DNA of 53,073 nt from an uncultured Clostridiaceae bacterium. GTDB taxonomy: Bacteria > Bacillota > Clostridia > TANB77 > CAG-465. Both the position numbers and the translations under genes were made by a program. Positions within the stretch are counted from its first letter, which is position 1, and every line of letters begins with the position of its first letter. Under the pieces are notes generated by a model. That model did no database searches and was not told the DNA's origin. It saw only the letters and a program-made list of their open reading frames with translations. The DNA lies in NCBI GenBank assembly GCA_947169155.1, contig CAMVON010000009.1, positions 1-53,073 on the forward strand, in the 5' to 3' direction. Of this stretch, positions 36,971-45,469 are shown one piece after another.

Positions 36971-37004
36971 AAAAAAAGGACACCTCAATATGAGGTGTCT
37001 TCTT
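36971..37004. terminator. Bidirectional terminator between pnuC and the Pr6Pr-like gene
   Basis: Nine-bp stem GACACCTCA / TGAGGTGTC with a 3-nt loop. The A-tract at 36971-36977 makes a good minus-strand T run; the plus-strand tail is weaker (TTCTTTTATAG). Confidence 0.85.
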
Positions 37005-37024
37005 TTATAGTCACAAAAGAGTGG

Positions 37025-37699
37025 CTATATCCGTTTTTCCTTATGCCTTTTAATGGCGCCATCTATGAATACAAATGCAAGACAGCACATTTCGTAAATT
37101 ACCCACATTAAAGCGAGATATCCTACGACTCCTTCAATCCCTATTTTATCTTTGTCCAGAAAAAAGTAAGCATACTTTGCCGAACCTCCTATGTTTACAA
37201 ACCTTGCACCTAAGTCTGCATTAATATAAACATAGATTGGATATAGAGCAGGGAATAATGTCCAAAGTGGGACATAAGAGTACTTGAAATTACCTTTTAC
37301 ATCAAAAATAAAATAATCTAGGAATACCATTATTGGTGTTACAAAATGCACGAAAATATTGCTTAACTTAAATATTCTTTCTGTAGATACTGGCTCTGCT
37401 CCCATAGCAAATCCCAATGGTTGAAGAGATATGGAATAAACCATAAATGTTAAGAATATTATCATAACAGCTGCACCTTTAAGTTGGGCATATGCGTTTG
37501 TTTTTGTTGCATTTTTCTTAAATGGTAAAATTATACATATTGCAATGTAGAAAAGTAATACGACAATATTACTCAATGTGGTATAGTACATAAGTGTACT
37601 ATAGATGTTTGTTGATGTAATAAAGCTAGCACTTAGTCCAATTAAGCAGCAAATAGTTGTTGCCACTTTGAATGCATAAGAAAGTTTTCCTTTGCTCAT
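37025..37699 (-). CDS. Multi-pass membrane protein, Pr6Pr-like
   Basis: A 224-residue protein with about six transmembrane helices. The segments YYTTLSNIVVLLFYIA and FVHFVTPIMVFLDYFIFD resemble the Pr6Pr (FAR-17a/AIG1-like) family, in which conserved Thr/Ser and His residues sit in helices two and four. The biochemical function of bacterial members is unknown to me. The ATG at 37699 follows CGAGGTGAT. It has its own promoter, divergent from the SDR gene. Confidence 0.75.
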   Translation of the reverse strand: MSKGKLSYAFKVATTICCLIGLSASFITSTNIYSTLMYYTTLSNIVVLLFYIAICIILPFKKNATKTNAYAQLKGAAVMIIFLTFMVYSISLQPLGFAMGAEPVSTERIFKLSNIFVHFVTPIMVFLDYFIFDVKGNFKYSYVPLWTLFPALYPIYVYINADLGARFVNIGGSAKYAYFFLDKDKIGIEGVVGYLALMWVIYEMCCLAFVFIDGAIKRHKEKRI

Positions 37700-37726
37700 A
37701 TTTTTATCACCTCGTTTACCCGAATA

Positions 37727-37755
37727 ATTATACTACGATTTGACATTATTTGCAA
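37727..37755 (-). promoter_or_regulatory. Promoter of the Pr6Pr-like gene
   Basis: On the minus strand TTGCAA, 17-nt spacer, TATAAT. A TTGACA hexamer at 37787 on the plus strand may serve the divergent SDR gene, but its -10 is poor. Confidence 0.78.
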
Positions 37756-37837
37756 GTGCTTTGGTTTACAATAACCAGAATTGCGCTTGACAATCTTCAA
37801 TAATAATGATAAAAGATATACAAGTAGGGTGATATAT

Positions 37838-38593
37838 ATGAAAGCGGTCGTAACAGGAGCGTCTTCGGGAATAGGATATAGTATAGCTAGGTATTTAAGT
37901 AAGCTAGGTTATGATTTAATTGTTGTTGCAAGACGAAAAGACTGCTTAGAAAACTTAAAAGCCGAATGTAATACACATGTAGATATTATTGATATGGATT
38001 TAAGCATTATATCTAATATGTATGATTTATATGATAAAGTTAAAGACGAAGATATAGATATTTTAGTAAATAATGCAGGTGTTGGAATGTATGGAGAAGC
38101 ATGGGATGCAAATCTATCAGAAGATGTTTCAATGCTACATTTAAATGTTATAGCAACTGATGTATTGACAAAGTTGTTTCTAAAAGATATGGTAAACAAA
38201 AATAGTGGAAGGATTCTTAATGTTTCTTCTGTTGTTGGATTTATGCCAGGACCATTAATGAGTTCATACTATGCTTCAAAAGCATATATTACAAGTATGT
38301 CTAGAGCAATAAATACTGAACTTAAAATGAAAAAAATAAATGTAAATGTATCAACACTATGTGCTGGTGCTGTAGATACAAATTTTAATAGTGATTTAGG
38401 AGTTGGTTATTTTACCAAGCCAAAATCTTCTGAGTATGTTGCTAAATATGCAATAGATAAGCTATTAAAGAATAAAGAAGTTATAATTCCAGGAAAGATG
38501 AATAAGTTTGTATATGGATTAAACAAAGTAATACCTATTGGTATTTCAAAGTATCCACTTTATGCATCTCAAAATGGAAAAAGATACTATTAG
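37838..38593 (+). CDS. Short-chain dehydrogenase/reductase
   Basis: A 251-residue classical SDR using NAD(P)H. The nucleotide loop is TGASSGIGYSIA, with arginines in VVARRKD that favour NADPH. Also visible are the NNAGVGMYG motif, catalytic Ser in NVSSVVGFMPG, and YYASKAYI carrying the Tyr-x3-Lys pair. The C-terminal substrate loop resembles the DltE/YdfG-like general reductases. The substrate is unknown. The longer frame reading would start near 37781, but only the ATG at 37838 has a ribosome site (AGGGTGA). The stop overlaps the first bases of its terminator. Confidence 0.93.
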   Translation: MKAVVTGASSGIGYSIARYLSKLGYDLIVVARRKDCLENLKAECNTHVDIIDMDLSIISNMYDLYDKVKDEDIDILVNNAGVGMYGEAWDANLSEDVSMLHLNVIATDVLTKLFLKDMVNKNSGRILNVSSVVGFMPGPLMSSYYASKAYITSMSRAINTELKMKKINVNVSTLCAGAVDTNFNSDLGVGYFTKPKSSEYVAKYAIDKLLKNKEVIIPGKMNKFVYGLNKVIPIGISKYPLYASQNGKRYY

Positions 38594-38614
38594 AAGCCTT
38601 TTGGCTTCTTTTTT
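38592..38614 (+). terminator. Terminator of the SDR gene
   Basis: Seven-bp stem AGAAGCC / GGCTTCT with a TTTT loop and six T, overlapping the stop codon. Confidence 0.88.
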
Positions 38615-38616
38615 AT

Positions 38617-38646
38617 GCATATTTTAATATTTTTTAATACATAACA
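38617..38646 (+). promoter_or_regulatory. Candidate SigG-type promoter of the germination operon
   Basis: GCATA, 18-nt spacer, CATAACA. It fits the Bacillus SigG consensus (GHATR-N18-CATNNTA) at all but one position. Its start site would fall at the ATG at 38652, implying a leaderless mRNA. No SigA-like promoter is as good. Confidence 0.45.
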
Positions 38647-38651
38647 TTATT

Positions 38652-40127
38652 ATGGATAATTATATTGAATTTATTAAAGCAAGACTAAAAAAATTAGATG
38701 ATATATATTATAGGAAAATGAATATTAATGGAAATAATATTTGGATTATATATAATGAATCTCTTGTGGATTCAAATCTAGTTTCAAATTTTGTTGTTAG
38801 AAGCCTTGTTGAACTTATTGAAAATACGGATTTTTCTGTTAAATCTTTAAAAGATAAAATTGATTTAAAGCTTGGAAAAAAAGACATTAATTTAGAAAAT
38901 AGTATAGCAATAAATAAAATTAAAAAGTTAGATAAGTCTGATACTACAGTATTTTCATACATATTATCTGGTTTTGTAATGATTTATATAAATAGTGAAG
39001 TATATGTTGTTGAAGCTAGAGGAAATTTAAGCAGAAGTATCTCAGAGCCAGTAAATGAGAATAGTATACGAGGTGCTAAAGATTCTTTTGTAGAAAATAT
39101 AGTAAAAAATATTGGACTTGTTAGAAACAGAATAAAAAGTGAAGATTTGTTTTATAATGAGAGATTAATTGGTACAAAAACAAAGACTAAAGTAGGTCTA
39201 ATGTATATACAAAATGTTGTAAAACATGATCTTGTTGAATATGTTGAAAAAAAGTTAGAGGATATTATAATTGATGGAATACTTGATGTAAATTATATTG
39301 CAGAATATATCGAGGAAAATAATGAATCAGATTTTCCTATATCGATAGTTACTGAAAGACCAGATGTTACTTCATATTATTTACTTCAAGGACGTATTGT
39401 TATTTTGGTAGATAATAGCCCTTATGCACTAATTTTGCCCGCATTTTTTGAAGATTTTGTAAATAATATTGATGATTATTACCAAAGAAAAAGCAATGTT
39501 TTTATAACTAAACTTATTAGGTATATTTGTATGGTTTTAACTGTTATGACTCCGGCTTTTTATTTATCTCTTATAACTTTTGACCAAGAGAGTATTCCTA
39601 CAGATCTTCTTATTTCATTTACTTCTCAAAGAGAAGGCGTGCCTTTTCCTGCTTTTGTTGAGGCAATTATTATGATATTTGCTTTTGAAGTTTTAAGAGA
39701 GAGTGATTTAAGGTCAAATAAGATAAGTGGAAATACTTTATCTATTGTTGGTGCATTAATACTTGGTGATGCAGCTGTTAGTGCAGGAATTGTTTCACCA
39801 ATAATGATTATTGTAGTAGCACTTACAGTTATCTCAGGTCTAACATTTCAGGATATAAATATAATTAATGCATTAAGAAAATGGAGAATTTTGTTTTTGA
39901 TATTTTCATCTTTATGTGGCCTTGTTGGAATTGCTGTTGCATCAACTTTTTTTATTACAAGTCTAGTATGTACAACAAGTTATACAAAGGCATTTACTTA
40001 TCCACTTGCTCCACTTGATGAACTTCAAGCAAAATATAATATATTATCTAGAAAATTTATACCAAAAGATACAACTAGGGAAAAAATTCTTAGTAATAAT
40101 CTAACAAAGGCGAGGGAAAAAAGATGA
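38652..40127 (+). CDS. Spore germination receptor A subunit (GerA family)
   Basis: A 491-residue membrane protein of the GerA/SpoVAF family. It has a cytoplasmic N-terminal domain of about 280 residues and five to six transmembrane helices in the second half. Typical segments are GRIVILVDNSPYALILPAFF, the FEDFVNNIDDYYQR stretch, and LISFTSQREGVPFPAFVEAI. Germinant receptors of the A, B and C type sit in the inner spore membrane and trigger germination when ligand binds. The start lacks a Shine-Dalgarno sequence. The gene overlaps gerC by four bases. Presence of this operon implies a spore-forming ancestor or life cycle. Confidence 0.94.
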   Translation: MDNYIEFIKARLKKLDDIYYRKMNINGNNIWIIYNESLVDSNLVSNFVVRSLVELIENTDFSVKSLKDKIDLKLGKKDINLENSIAINKIKKLDKSDTTVFSYILSGFVMIYINSEVYVVEARGNLSRSISEPVNENSIRGAKDSFVENIVKNIGLVRNRIKSEDLFYNERLIGTKTKTKVGLMYIQNVVKHDLVEYVEKKLEDIIIDGILDVNYIAEYIEENNESDFPISIVTERPDVTSYYLLQGRIVILVDNSPYALILPAFFEDFVNNIDDYYQRKSNVFITKLIRYICMVLTVMTPAFYLSLITFDQESIPTDLLISFTSQREGVPFPAFVEAIIMIFAFEVLRESDLRSNKISGNTLSIVGALILGDAAVSAGIVSPIMIIVVALTVISGLTFQDINIINALRKWRILFLIFSSLCGLVGIAVASTFFITSLVCTTSYTKAFTYPLAPLDELQAKYNILSRKFIPKDTTREKILSNNLTKAREKR

Positions 40128-41182
40128 AAAGGTATATATTAACTTTTATTGTTATAGTATTATATTTTGGTGGATTAAATAGTGTTAGAGAATTAGGAGA
40201 TTTAGCTATAGTTAAAGCTGTAAGTATAGATTTAAATGATGAAGGTAAGTACGAGATAAGTGCAATTATTATTGATACAAAAGAAAAAGAAAACAAGGAT
40301 AAAGGATTACTTATTAGTTCTGTTGGTAATTCTGTTCATGAAGCGGCAAGAAATATGGTAGATGTTTCTTCAAAAAAATTATATATAGCTCATATGGAAT
40401 CTTTAATTATTTCTGAAAAAATTGCACGTGAAGATTTAGAGAATACTTTAGATTTTTTTATTAGAGATAATGAAGGTAGTAATTCTTTTTTCTTATTTAT
40501 TGCTAAAGATGCTAAAGCTAAAGAATGTTTAGAAAAGATAAACGAAGAAGAAATAGATTTGGTACCTTTCCTTAAATCTACGCAAAAATATAAAGGAAAT
40601 GCAAATATTAAATCTTTAAATGATGTGGTAAAAATTCTTTTAGAAAAAGGAAGGAGTTTGTGCGTCAACACAATAAGTTTAGAGGATAATATTAAAATTA
40701 ATAATATGGCGTACTTTAAAAACTATGAAATGATTGGTTATTTAAGTGAAAATGAAAGTATAACATATAATTTAGTAATAAATGAAGTAGATAATATTTT
40801 AGAAAGTGTTGGAGAAGAGAATAGCTTAGTTATAGTTGAAATTGTAGAACCTAAAACTAAAGTTAATGTGAAAGATTGTAATGTTAATATAGATGTTAAA
40901 GGTGTTGCTCATATTACTCAAACTGGGAAAAATATAACTTTAGATAATATTCAAGAAAAAGAAAATATTGAAATAATGATAAATAATAAAATTAGAGATG
41001 AAATTTATTCTTTGTTTGATAATAAAAGAAAAGAAGAAGTAGATATATTTGGCATTGGTAATCTTTTGTATAGAAAGAAAAATATACTATATAATAATGA
41101 AAATTATTTAAATAATATAAATCTTTTAGTTAATGTAGATATAGATATTGTAAATACAGGAGGTATAAAGAAAGCATGGTAG
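40124..41182 (+). CDS. GerC-family germination protein without lipobox cysteine
   Basis: A 352-residue protein of the Ger(x)C family. In the usual form a signal peptide ends in L-x-G-C-W-D followed by RELNDLAIV; here the segment reads GGLNSVRELGDLAIVKAVSI, so the lipidated Cys is replaced by Leu and no Cys occurs nearby. The rest of the protein keeps family features, including KKLYIAHMESLIISEKIA and the C-terminal repeated domains. The protein may be released, held by its N-terminal helix, or be non-functional. It lies between the A and B subunits, in the A-C-B order seen in clostridia. Confidence 0.92.
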   Translation: MKRYILTFIVIVLYFGGLNSVRELGDLAIVKAVSIDLNDEGKYEISAIIIDTKEKENKDKGLLISSVGNSVHEAARNMVDVSSKKLYIAHMESLIISEKIAREDLENTLDFFIRDNEGSNSFFLFIAKDAKAKECLEKINEEEIDLVPFLKSTQKYKGNANIKSLNDVVKILLEKGRSLCVNTISLEDNIKINNMAYFKNYEMIGYLSENESITYNLVINEVDNILESVGEENSLVIVEIVEPKTKVNVKDCNVNIDVKGVAHITQTGKNITLDNIQEKENIEIMINNKIRDEIYSLFDNKRKEEVDIFGIGNLLYRKKNILYNNENYLNNINLLVNVDIDIVNTGGIKKAW

Positions 41183-42267
41183 TTGAAAGTGAAAAAATTT
41201 ATACTGTAAGTGTTGTAATGATTATTTCTTCTTGCCTGCTTGCAACTTTTTTTGGAATAGGCTCATATATGATGTATAACGAGTCCTTTCAAGATGCCTT
41301 TGTTGCTTCAGCTATTGGAGCAGTGATTTCATGTATATTTTTTTATTTCTTTTATTACATATTTGAACATAATACATATAATAGTATTTTTGAGCTAAAT
41401 AGTAATATTTTTGGAAAAGTATTTGGGGCAATTATTAATTTAGTTATAATTCTTGCTTTAGTTATAATAACTTGTGCAATACTTTTTAATTTGTCTAGTT
41501 TTTTAAATTTAGAGTATTTACCAGATAGTAAAACTAATATGTTAGAGGCAATATTACTTTTAACATTGTCTTACGTTTGTTCAAAGAACATTTCTCAAAT
41601 ACTTAAAGTAAATCAAATATTTGTATTTATTTGTTTGTTAAATATTATATTAAATGTAGTAGGACTATTTCCAAAGTTTGAAATTAGAAATATTGAACCA
41701 TTGTTTAATGCACCAAAAATTAGTATATTAAAATCTATTGGAATATATGTTATACTCTCTTTTGTATCATATTTTATGCTATTGATAGTTAATAAAAAAA
41801 TGGTACAGGATAAAGATATATTAAAGAAAAGAATGATAATTTCTTTATTATTTTCAAATATTGTGCTTATAGGGATAATATTTTTAGCTATTATACTTTT
41901 AGGAAAAGAATATATAGCTTTATTTAGATTTCCAGAGTATGTAGGACTAAAACAGTTTGGACTTTTTAATATGGTAGAAAGAATTGAAAATATATTATCT
42001 TTGCAGTTGTATTATAATGCGTTTTCGCTTTTGATGTTTTTAATTTATTTTATTAAATCATATTTGCCTAATAATAAATTAGCTAAATTTTATCCTTTTA
42101 TAATAACATTTTTTATATATTTTATTACAAATTTTTTATTTGAAGACACAATGTCTTTTATTATGCTTGTAGAGAAATATTATGCTTATGTAATTCTTAT
42201 TGGTTTGATGACCCCAGTATTGTTAATTTTTATAAAAATGCATTTTTTTACAAAATTACCAAAATAA
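41176..42267 (+). CDS. Spore germination receptor B subunit (GerB family)
   Basis: A 363-residue membrane protein with about ten transmembrane helices, related to amino-acid permeases (APC superfamily). It forms the ligand-sensing membrane part of the receptor. It matches the family in length and in the segment LFRFPEYVGLKQFGLFNMVERIE. Its ATG overlaps the gerC end by seven bases. No clear terminator follows. Confidence 0.93.
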   Translation: MVVESEKIYTVSVVMIISSCLLATFFGIGSYMMYNESFQDAFVASAIGAVISCIFFYFFYYIFEHNTYNSIFELNSNIFGKVFGAIINLVIILALVIITCAILFNLSSFLNLEYLPDSKTNMLEAILLLTLSYVCSKNISQILKVNQIFVFICLLNIILNVVGLFPKFEIRNIEPLFNAPKISILKSIGIYVILSFVSYFMLLIVNKKMVQDKDILKKRMIISLLFSNIVLIGIIFLAIILLGKEYIALFRFPEYVGLKQFGLFNMVERIENILSLQLYYNAFSLLMFLIYFIKSYLPNNKLAKFYPFIITFFIYFITNFLFEDTMSFIMLVEKYYAYVILIGLMTPVLLIFIKMHFFTKLPK

Positions 42268-42280
42268 ATTTGCAAATCTC

Positions 42281-42309
42281 TTGCATTTTTGTAACAGAAA
42301 TGTTATAAT
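42281..42309 (+). promoter_or_regulatory. Promoter of the three-repeat protein
   Basis: TTGCAT, 17-nt spacer, TATAAT with TGT before it (extended -10). The leader is about 60 bases and ends in GGGGGAGTG. Confidence 0.78.
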
Positions 42310-42377
42310 TAAAAACGTGTTTTGTTTTATAATAATGAAACTTTTGAATGAATATTTGGGGGAGTGACGTAATTACT

Positions 42378-42968
42378 ATGATGAAAAAAGACGTAGTTTT
42401 AAATGAAGAAAATTTTAAAGAGTATAGCGCATTAGTTGGTGTAATAAGAGACACTGTTGAACAAAAAGATATGGCAAGAATATGTCTTGCAAACAGAACA
42501 CTAAGAGCTAAAGCTGGATACGACAAAGACTCAAATATTGAAGTAAATCCACTTATAAAGGATTTTTTAGATAAATTAGCATATGATGAACATAATAGAA
42601 AAGTCGAGGAAGCTAAAAAAAGCCCAAACAGTAAGGAATTATTAAGAGCACTATCTAATGAAGCTATGCAAATGGCCGGTTACACTGGAGACAGCAATGT
42701 TAACGCTTATGCGAAAAGCTTTGTAGATAGAACTTTATTTAATAAACAATTAAATAGATTATATAAAGCTAAAGAACGTAAAGATGCAACTGGCATTGAG
42801 ACAGCATATCGCAGTATATTCAAAATGAGTTCATATAGCAGTGAACAACCATTTGGAATAGTAAATGAGTGTGCACAAAACTTTGTTGACATGAACGAAG
42901 CGGTATATGGACGTATTGGAATTAGAATTCCAAAACAACAAGAGTATACACAAGGGTATGCAATTTAA
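42378..42968 (+). CDS. Protein with three degenerate 40-residue repeats, unknown function
   Basis: A 196-residue soluble protein. Three repeats, each about 40 residues long, can be aligned: 31-69 (RTLRAKAGYDKDSN, then IKDFLDKL), 84-120 (NEAMQMAGYTGDSN, then AKSFVDRT) and 136-176 (RSIFKMSSYSSEQP, then AQNFVDMN). The shared pattern is a helix, GY-x-x-DSN, and A-K-x-FVD, suggesting a helical repeat. I do not recognise the family. The ATG at 42378 follows GGGGGAG; an adjacent ATG at 42381 is equally possible. The gene has a strong promoter and its own terminator, so it is likely expressed. It sits just after the germination operon, but a link is not shown. Confidence 0.75.
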   Translation: MMKKDVVLNEENFKEYSALVGVIRDTVEQKDMARICLANRTLRAKAGYDKDSNIEVNPLIKDFLDKLAYDEHNRKVEEAKKSPNSKELLRALSNEAMQMAGYTGDSNVNAYAKSFVDRTLFNKQLNRLYKAKERKDATGIETAYRSIFKMSSYSSEQPFGIVNECAQNFVDMNEAVYGRIGIRIPKQQEYTQGYAI

Positions 42969-42970
42969 TT

Positions 42971-42999
42971 TAAGGATGAGCAATCATCCTTATTTTTTT
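42971..42999 (+). terminator. Terminator of the three-repeat protein
   Basis: Nine-bp stem TAAGGATGA / TCATCCTTA with a GCAA loop and seven T. Confidence 0.93.
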
Positions 43000-43011
43000 G
43001 CCCTTTTTTCC

Positions 43012-43040
43012 TTGAGAAATAGCAGTGTTTATGATAGAAT
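43012..43040 (+). promoter_or_regulatory. Promoter of the PEP-synthase-like gene
   Basis: TTGAGA, 17-nt spacer, TAGAAT, in the 120-bp gap after the repeat protein. Confidence 0.6.
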
Positions 43041-43103
43041 ATAGTCAAAATTAATACAATAGTATTCTTTTAAAATCGTGAGCGGAAAATGGAGATGATA
43101 TAT

Positions 43104-45458
43104 GTGTACATGCTTAAAGATAAAATAATAGATAATTGTGGAAATAAGACAATGTTTTTGTCTATTTTAAAGGCTAAAGGATATAATATACCTTTGGGCG
43201 TTGTAATCGATTTTGAAGAATTTAAAACTATGGTAAAAAATCAAGGATTAGATTTTGATACTATATCTAAATTACAAATACCAGATGCAATAATAGACCA
43301 AATATATAACGTATTACCAAATAGTAAAATGTTTGCAATTAGAAGTAGTGCAAATGTAGAAGATAGAAGAAATATAAGCTTTAGTGGTAAGTTTAATACA
43401 TTCTTGAATGTTCAAAGAGATAAAGACGAGATTAAAGAAAAAATAAAAGAATGTTTTTTATCTTTATACACACCAGAAAACTTAGCATATTACAAAAAGA
43501 ATAATGTTGCACTTGAAAAAGTGCAAATGAACGTAATTGTTCAAGAAATGATAGATAGTAATGTTTCAGGAATTCTATTTACTGTAAATCCAACAACAGG
43601 AAAAGATACTCAAATAGTAATTGAATTTTCAAGAGGTGCTGGAGATACAGTAACAGGAAGTGTTACACCAGAAAGAATAATATATGATTGGAAAGAACAA
43701 AAATATTTAGAAGAGCCAAAGATTAATCTTTTAGGTGATACTTCAATTAGAAGGATAATTAATATAGCTTTATCTTTACAACAAGAATTAGGTTTTCCAA
43801 TAGATTTAGAATTTGGAGTATATGATTCAAAACTATATATTTTCCAACTTAGACCAATAACAAAAATAGAATATAAAGATATATATTACAATTTTAGTAC
43901 TCCATCAAATTATTCATACTCACCACTTGTATTGTCTATGAATAATAAAGCATATGGAGCTGCTTTTGAAAAATTTATAAATATAGTTAATACTGTTTAT
44001 AATGTGGATAAGTATAAACCTACAACTTTTACTAAGTTTTCAAGATTTTACTGGAACGTAGATCAAATTAAAAAGATTTATGAAAATATTCCTGGATATG
44101 TTGAAAGATATTTAGATGAAAAACTTAGGGTTCAAGTAGATTATTTAGATAATGGTATTCAAAATTTTGAAAATAGAGATAAAAGAATTAAGGTATTTTC
44201 AAAAGATGAAAGACTATTTAATAATCTAAAAAAAGAAGTTTCAAACATAGAAAAAGAATTACAAAAAGAAAAAGAAAATAGTGCAAATGCTATTACTACA
44301 ATGGTAGAAAAATATGTAAGAATTAAAGAACTAATTGTATATATTGAATTAATTGAGCTGGCTTATCAAATGAATCTTAATTCAAAATATGGAACAGTTT
44401 TAAATAGAGCAGAAATTGATTCTTTAATACTAGGTGTTGAAGATAAACATTTAAATGAACCAAAATTATATATGTGGGATGTTTCAAGAAAGATAAAAAA
44501 AGATAAAGGGGCATATAAATTCTTTGAAGATAATTTAGATGCAGAAGTTTTTTATCTTTATAGAAAAGATAAAAATAATCCACAAATTAAAGAATTCTTA
44601 ACAGATTTTATAGATAGATATGGACATTACTTCTTTAATACAAATGATATTATATTTCCTACGTATGAAGAAGAAATATTAAGAATAATAAAAATGTTTA
44701 GGGACATATTAGATTTAGATGATTCATATGATCCTTTACAAACATTTAAAGAAGAAAATAATAAATATGAAGAGACTTTAAAAACGCTTCAAGAAGAAGT
44801 TAAACCTGCTCAGTACAAGAATGCACTTAAGCAAATAGAATATGTTAGAAATATAGTTTCAATTAAGTATGAAGCAAATTATATTGCTTTATGTACTCTT
44901 GCAAGTCTTAGAAAAGAGCTACTAAATGTTGGAAGAAACTTTAAAGATAACTATTTTCTAGATGATGAAAATGATATATTATATTTAGAATATAATGACA
45001 TAATGGATAATATAAATCCAGATAGTATTAAAAGCATTACAAGTATTAATAAAATATTCTTTAATTCATTTAGAAATTATAGCCCACAAGAAGATATTTT
45101 CCCTTGTGAGAAACAACAAATGCAATTAGATTATAGAAAAATAATACAAGGAGTTGGTGCAAGTTTTGGAAAAGTTAGAGCTAGAGCTTGTGTAGTAAAC
45201 TCTGTAGAAGATGCAAAAAAGTTTAGGAAAGCAGATATTCTTGTAACTAAATATTTAGATGCTGATGTTTTAGGTAATATAAATGTATCACAAGCATCAG
45301 GCATTGTAACTGAATATGGTGGAGTACTTTGTCACTTCGCAATTAATGCAAGAGAAGCAAGAATTCCTTGTGCTGTTGATGTAAAAGATGCAACTACTAC
45401 AATTAGAAATGGTGAAATAATTACACTAAATGGTGACACAGGTGAAGTTATTATATAG
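43104..45458 (+). CDS. PEP-synthase/PPDK-like phosphotransferase lacking the PEP barrel
   Basis: A 784-residue protein of the PEP-utilising phosphotransferase superfamily. The N-terminal ATP-grasp domain has FAIRSSANVEDRRNISFSGK and LDLEFG-like FPIDLEFGVY. A central region of about 400 residues is helical and not recognised. The C-terminal swivelling His domain carries YGGVLCHFAINAREARIPC with the phosphorylatable His744. There is no C-terminal PEP/pyruvate TIM barrel, as in rifampin phosphotransferase, so the acceptor could be a small molecule; resistance must not be assumed. The start is uncertain: GTG at 43104 is best spaced from GGAG (43091-43094), and ATG at 43089 is an alternative. A DUF2207 gene follows. 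Confidence 0.85.
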   Translation: MYMLKDKIIDNCGNKTMFLSILKAKGYNIPLGVVIDFEEFKTMVKNQGLDFDTISKLQIPDAIIDQIYNVLPNSKMFAIRSSANVEDRRNISFSGKFNTFLNVQRDKDEIKEKIKECFLSLYTPENLAYYKKNNVALEKVQMNVIVQEMIDSNVSGILFTVNPTTGKDTQIVIEFSRGAGDTVTGSVTPERIIYDWKEQKYLEEPKINLLGDTSIRRIINIALSLQQELGFPIDLEFGVYDSKLYIFQLRPITKIEYKDIYYNFSTPSNYSYSPLVLSMNNKAYGAAFEKFINIVNTVYNVDKYKPTTFTKFSRFYWNVDQIKKIYENIPGYVERYLDEKLRVQVDYLDNGIQNFENRDKRIKVFSKDERLFNNLKKEVSNIEKELQKEKENSANAITTMVEKYVRIKELIVYIELIELAYQMNLNSKYGTVLNRAEIDSLILGVEDKHLNEPKLYMWDVSRKIKKDKGAYKFFEDNLDAEVFYLYRKDKNNPQIKEFLTDFIDRYGHYFFNTNDIIFPTYEEEILRIIKMFRDILDLDDSYDPLQTFKEENNKYEETLKTLQEEVKPAQYKNALKQIEYVRNIVSIKYEANYIALCTLASLRKELLNVGRNFKDNYFLDDENDILYLEYNDIMDNINPDSIKSITSINKIFFNSFRNYSPQEDIFPCEKQQMQLDYRKIIQGVGASFGKVRARACVVNSVEDAKKFRKADILVTKYLDADVLGNINVSQASGIVTEYGGVLCHFAINAREARIPCAVDVKDATTTIRNGEIITLNGDTGEVII

Positions 45459-45469
45459 TGGAGGAGATT

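Noticed and set aside
43012..43104. Rifampin resistance for the PEP-synthase-like protein
   Set aside because: Domain loss resembles rifampin phosphotransferase, but sequence alone does not support that substrate.
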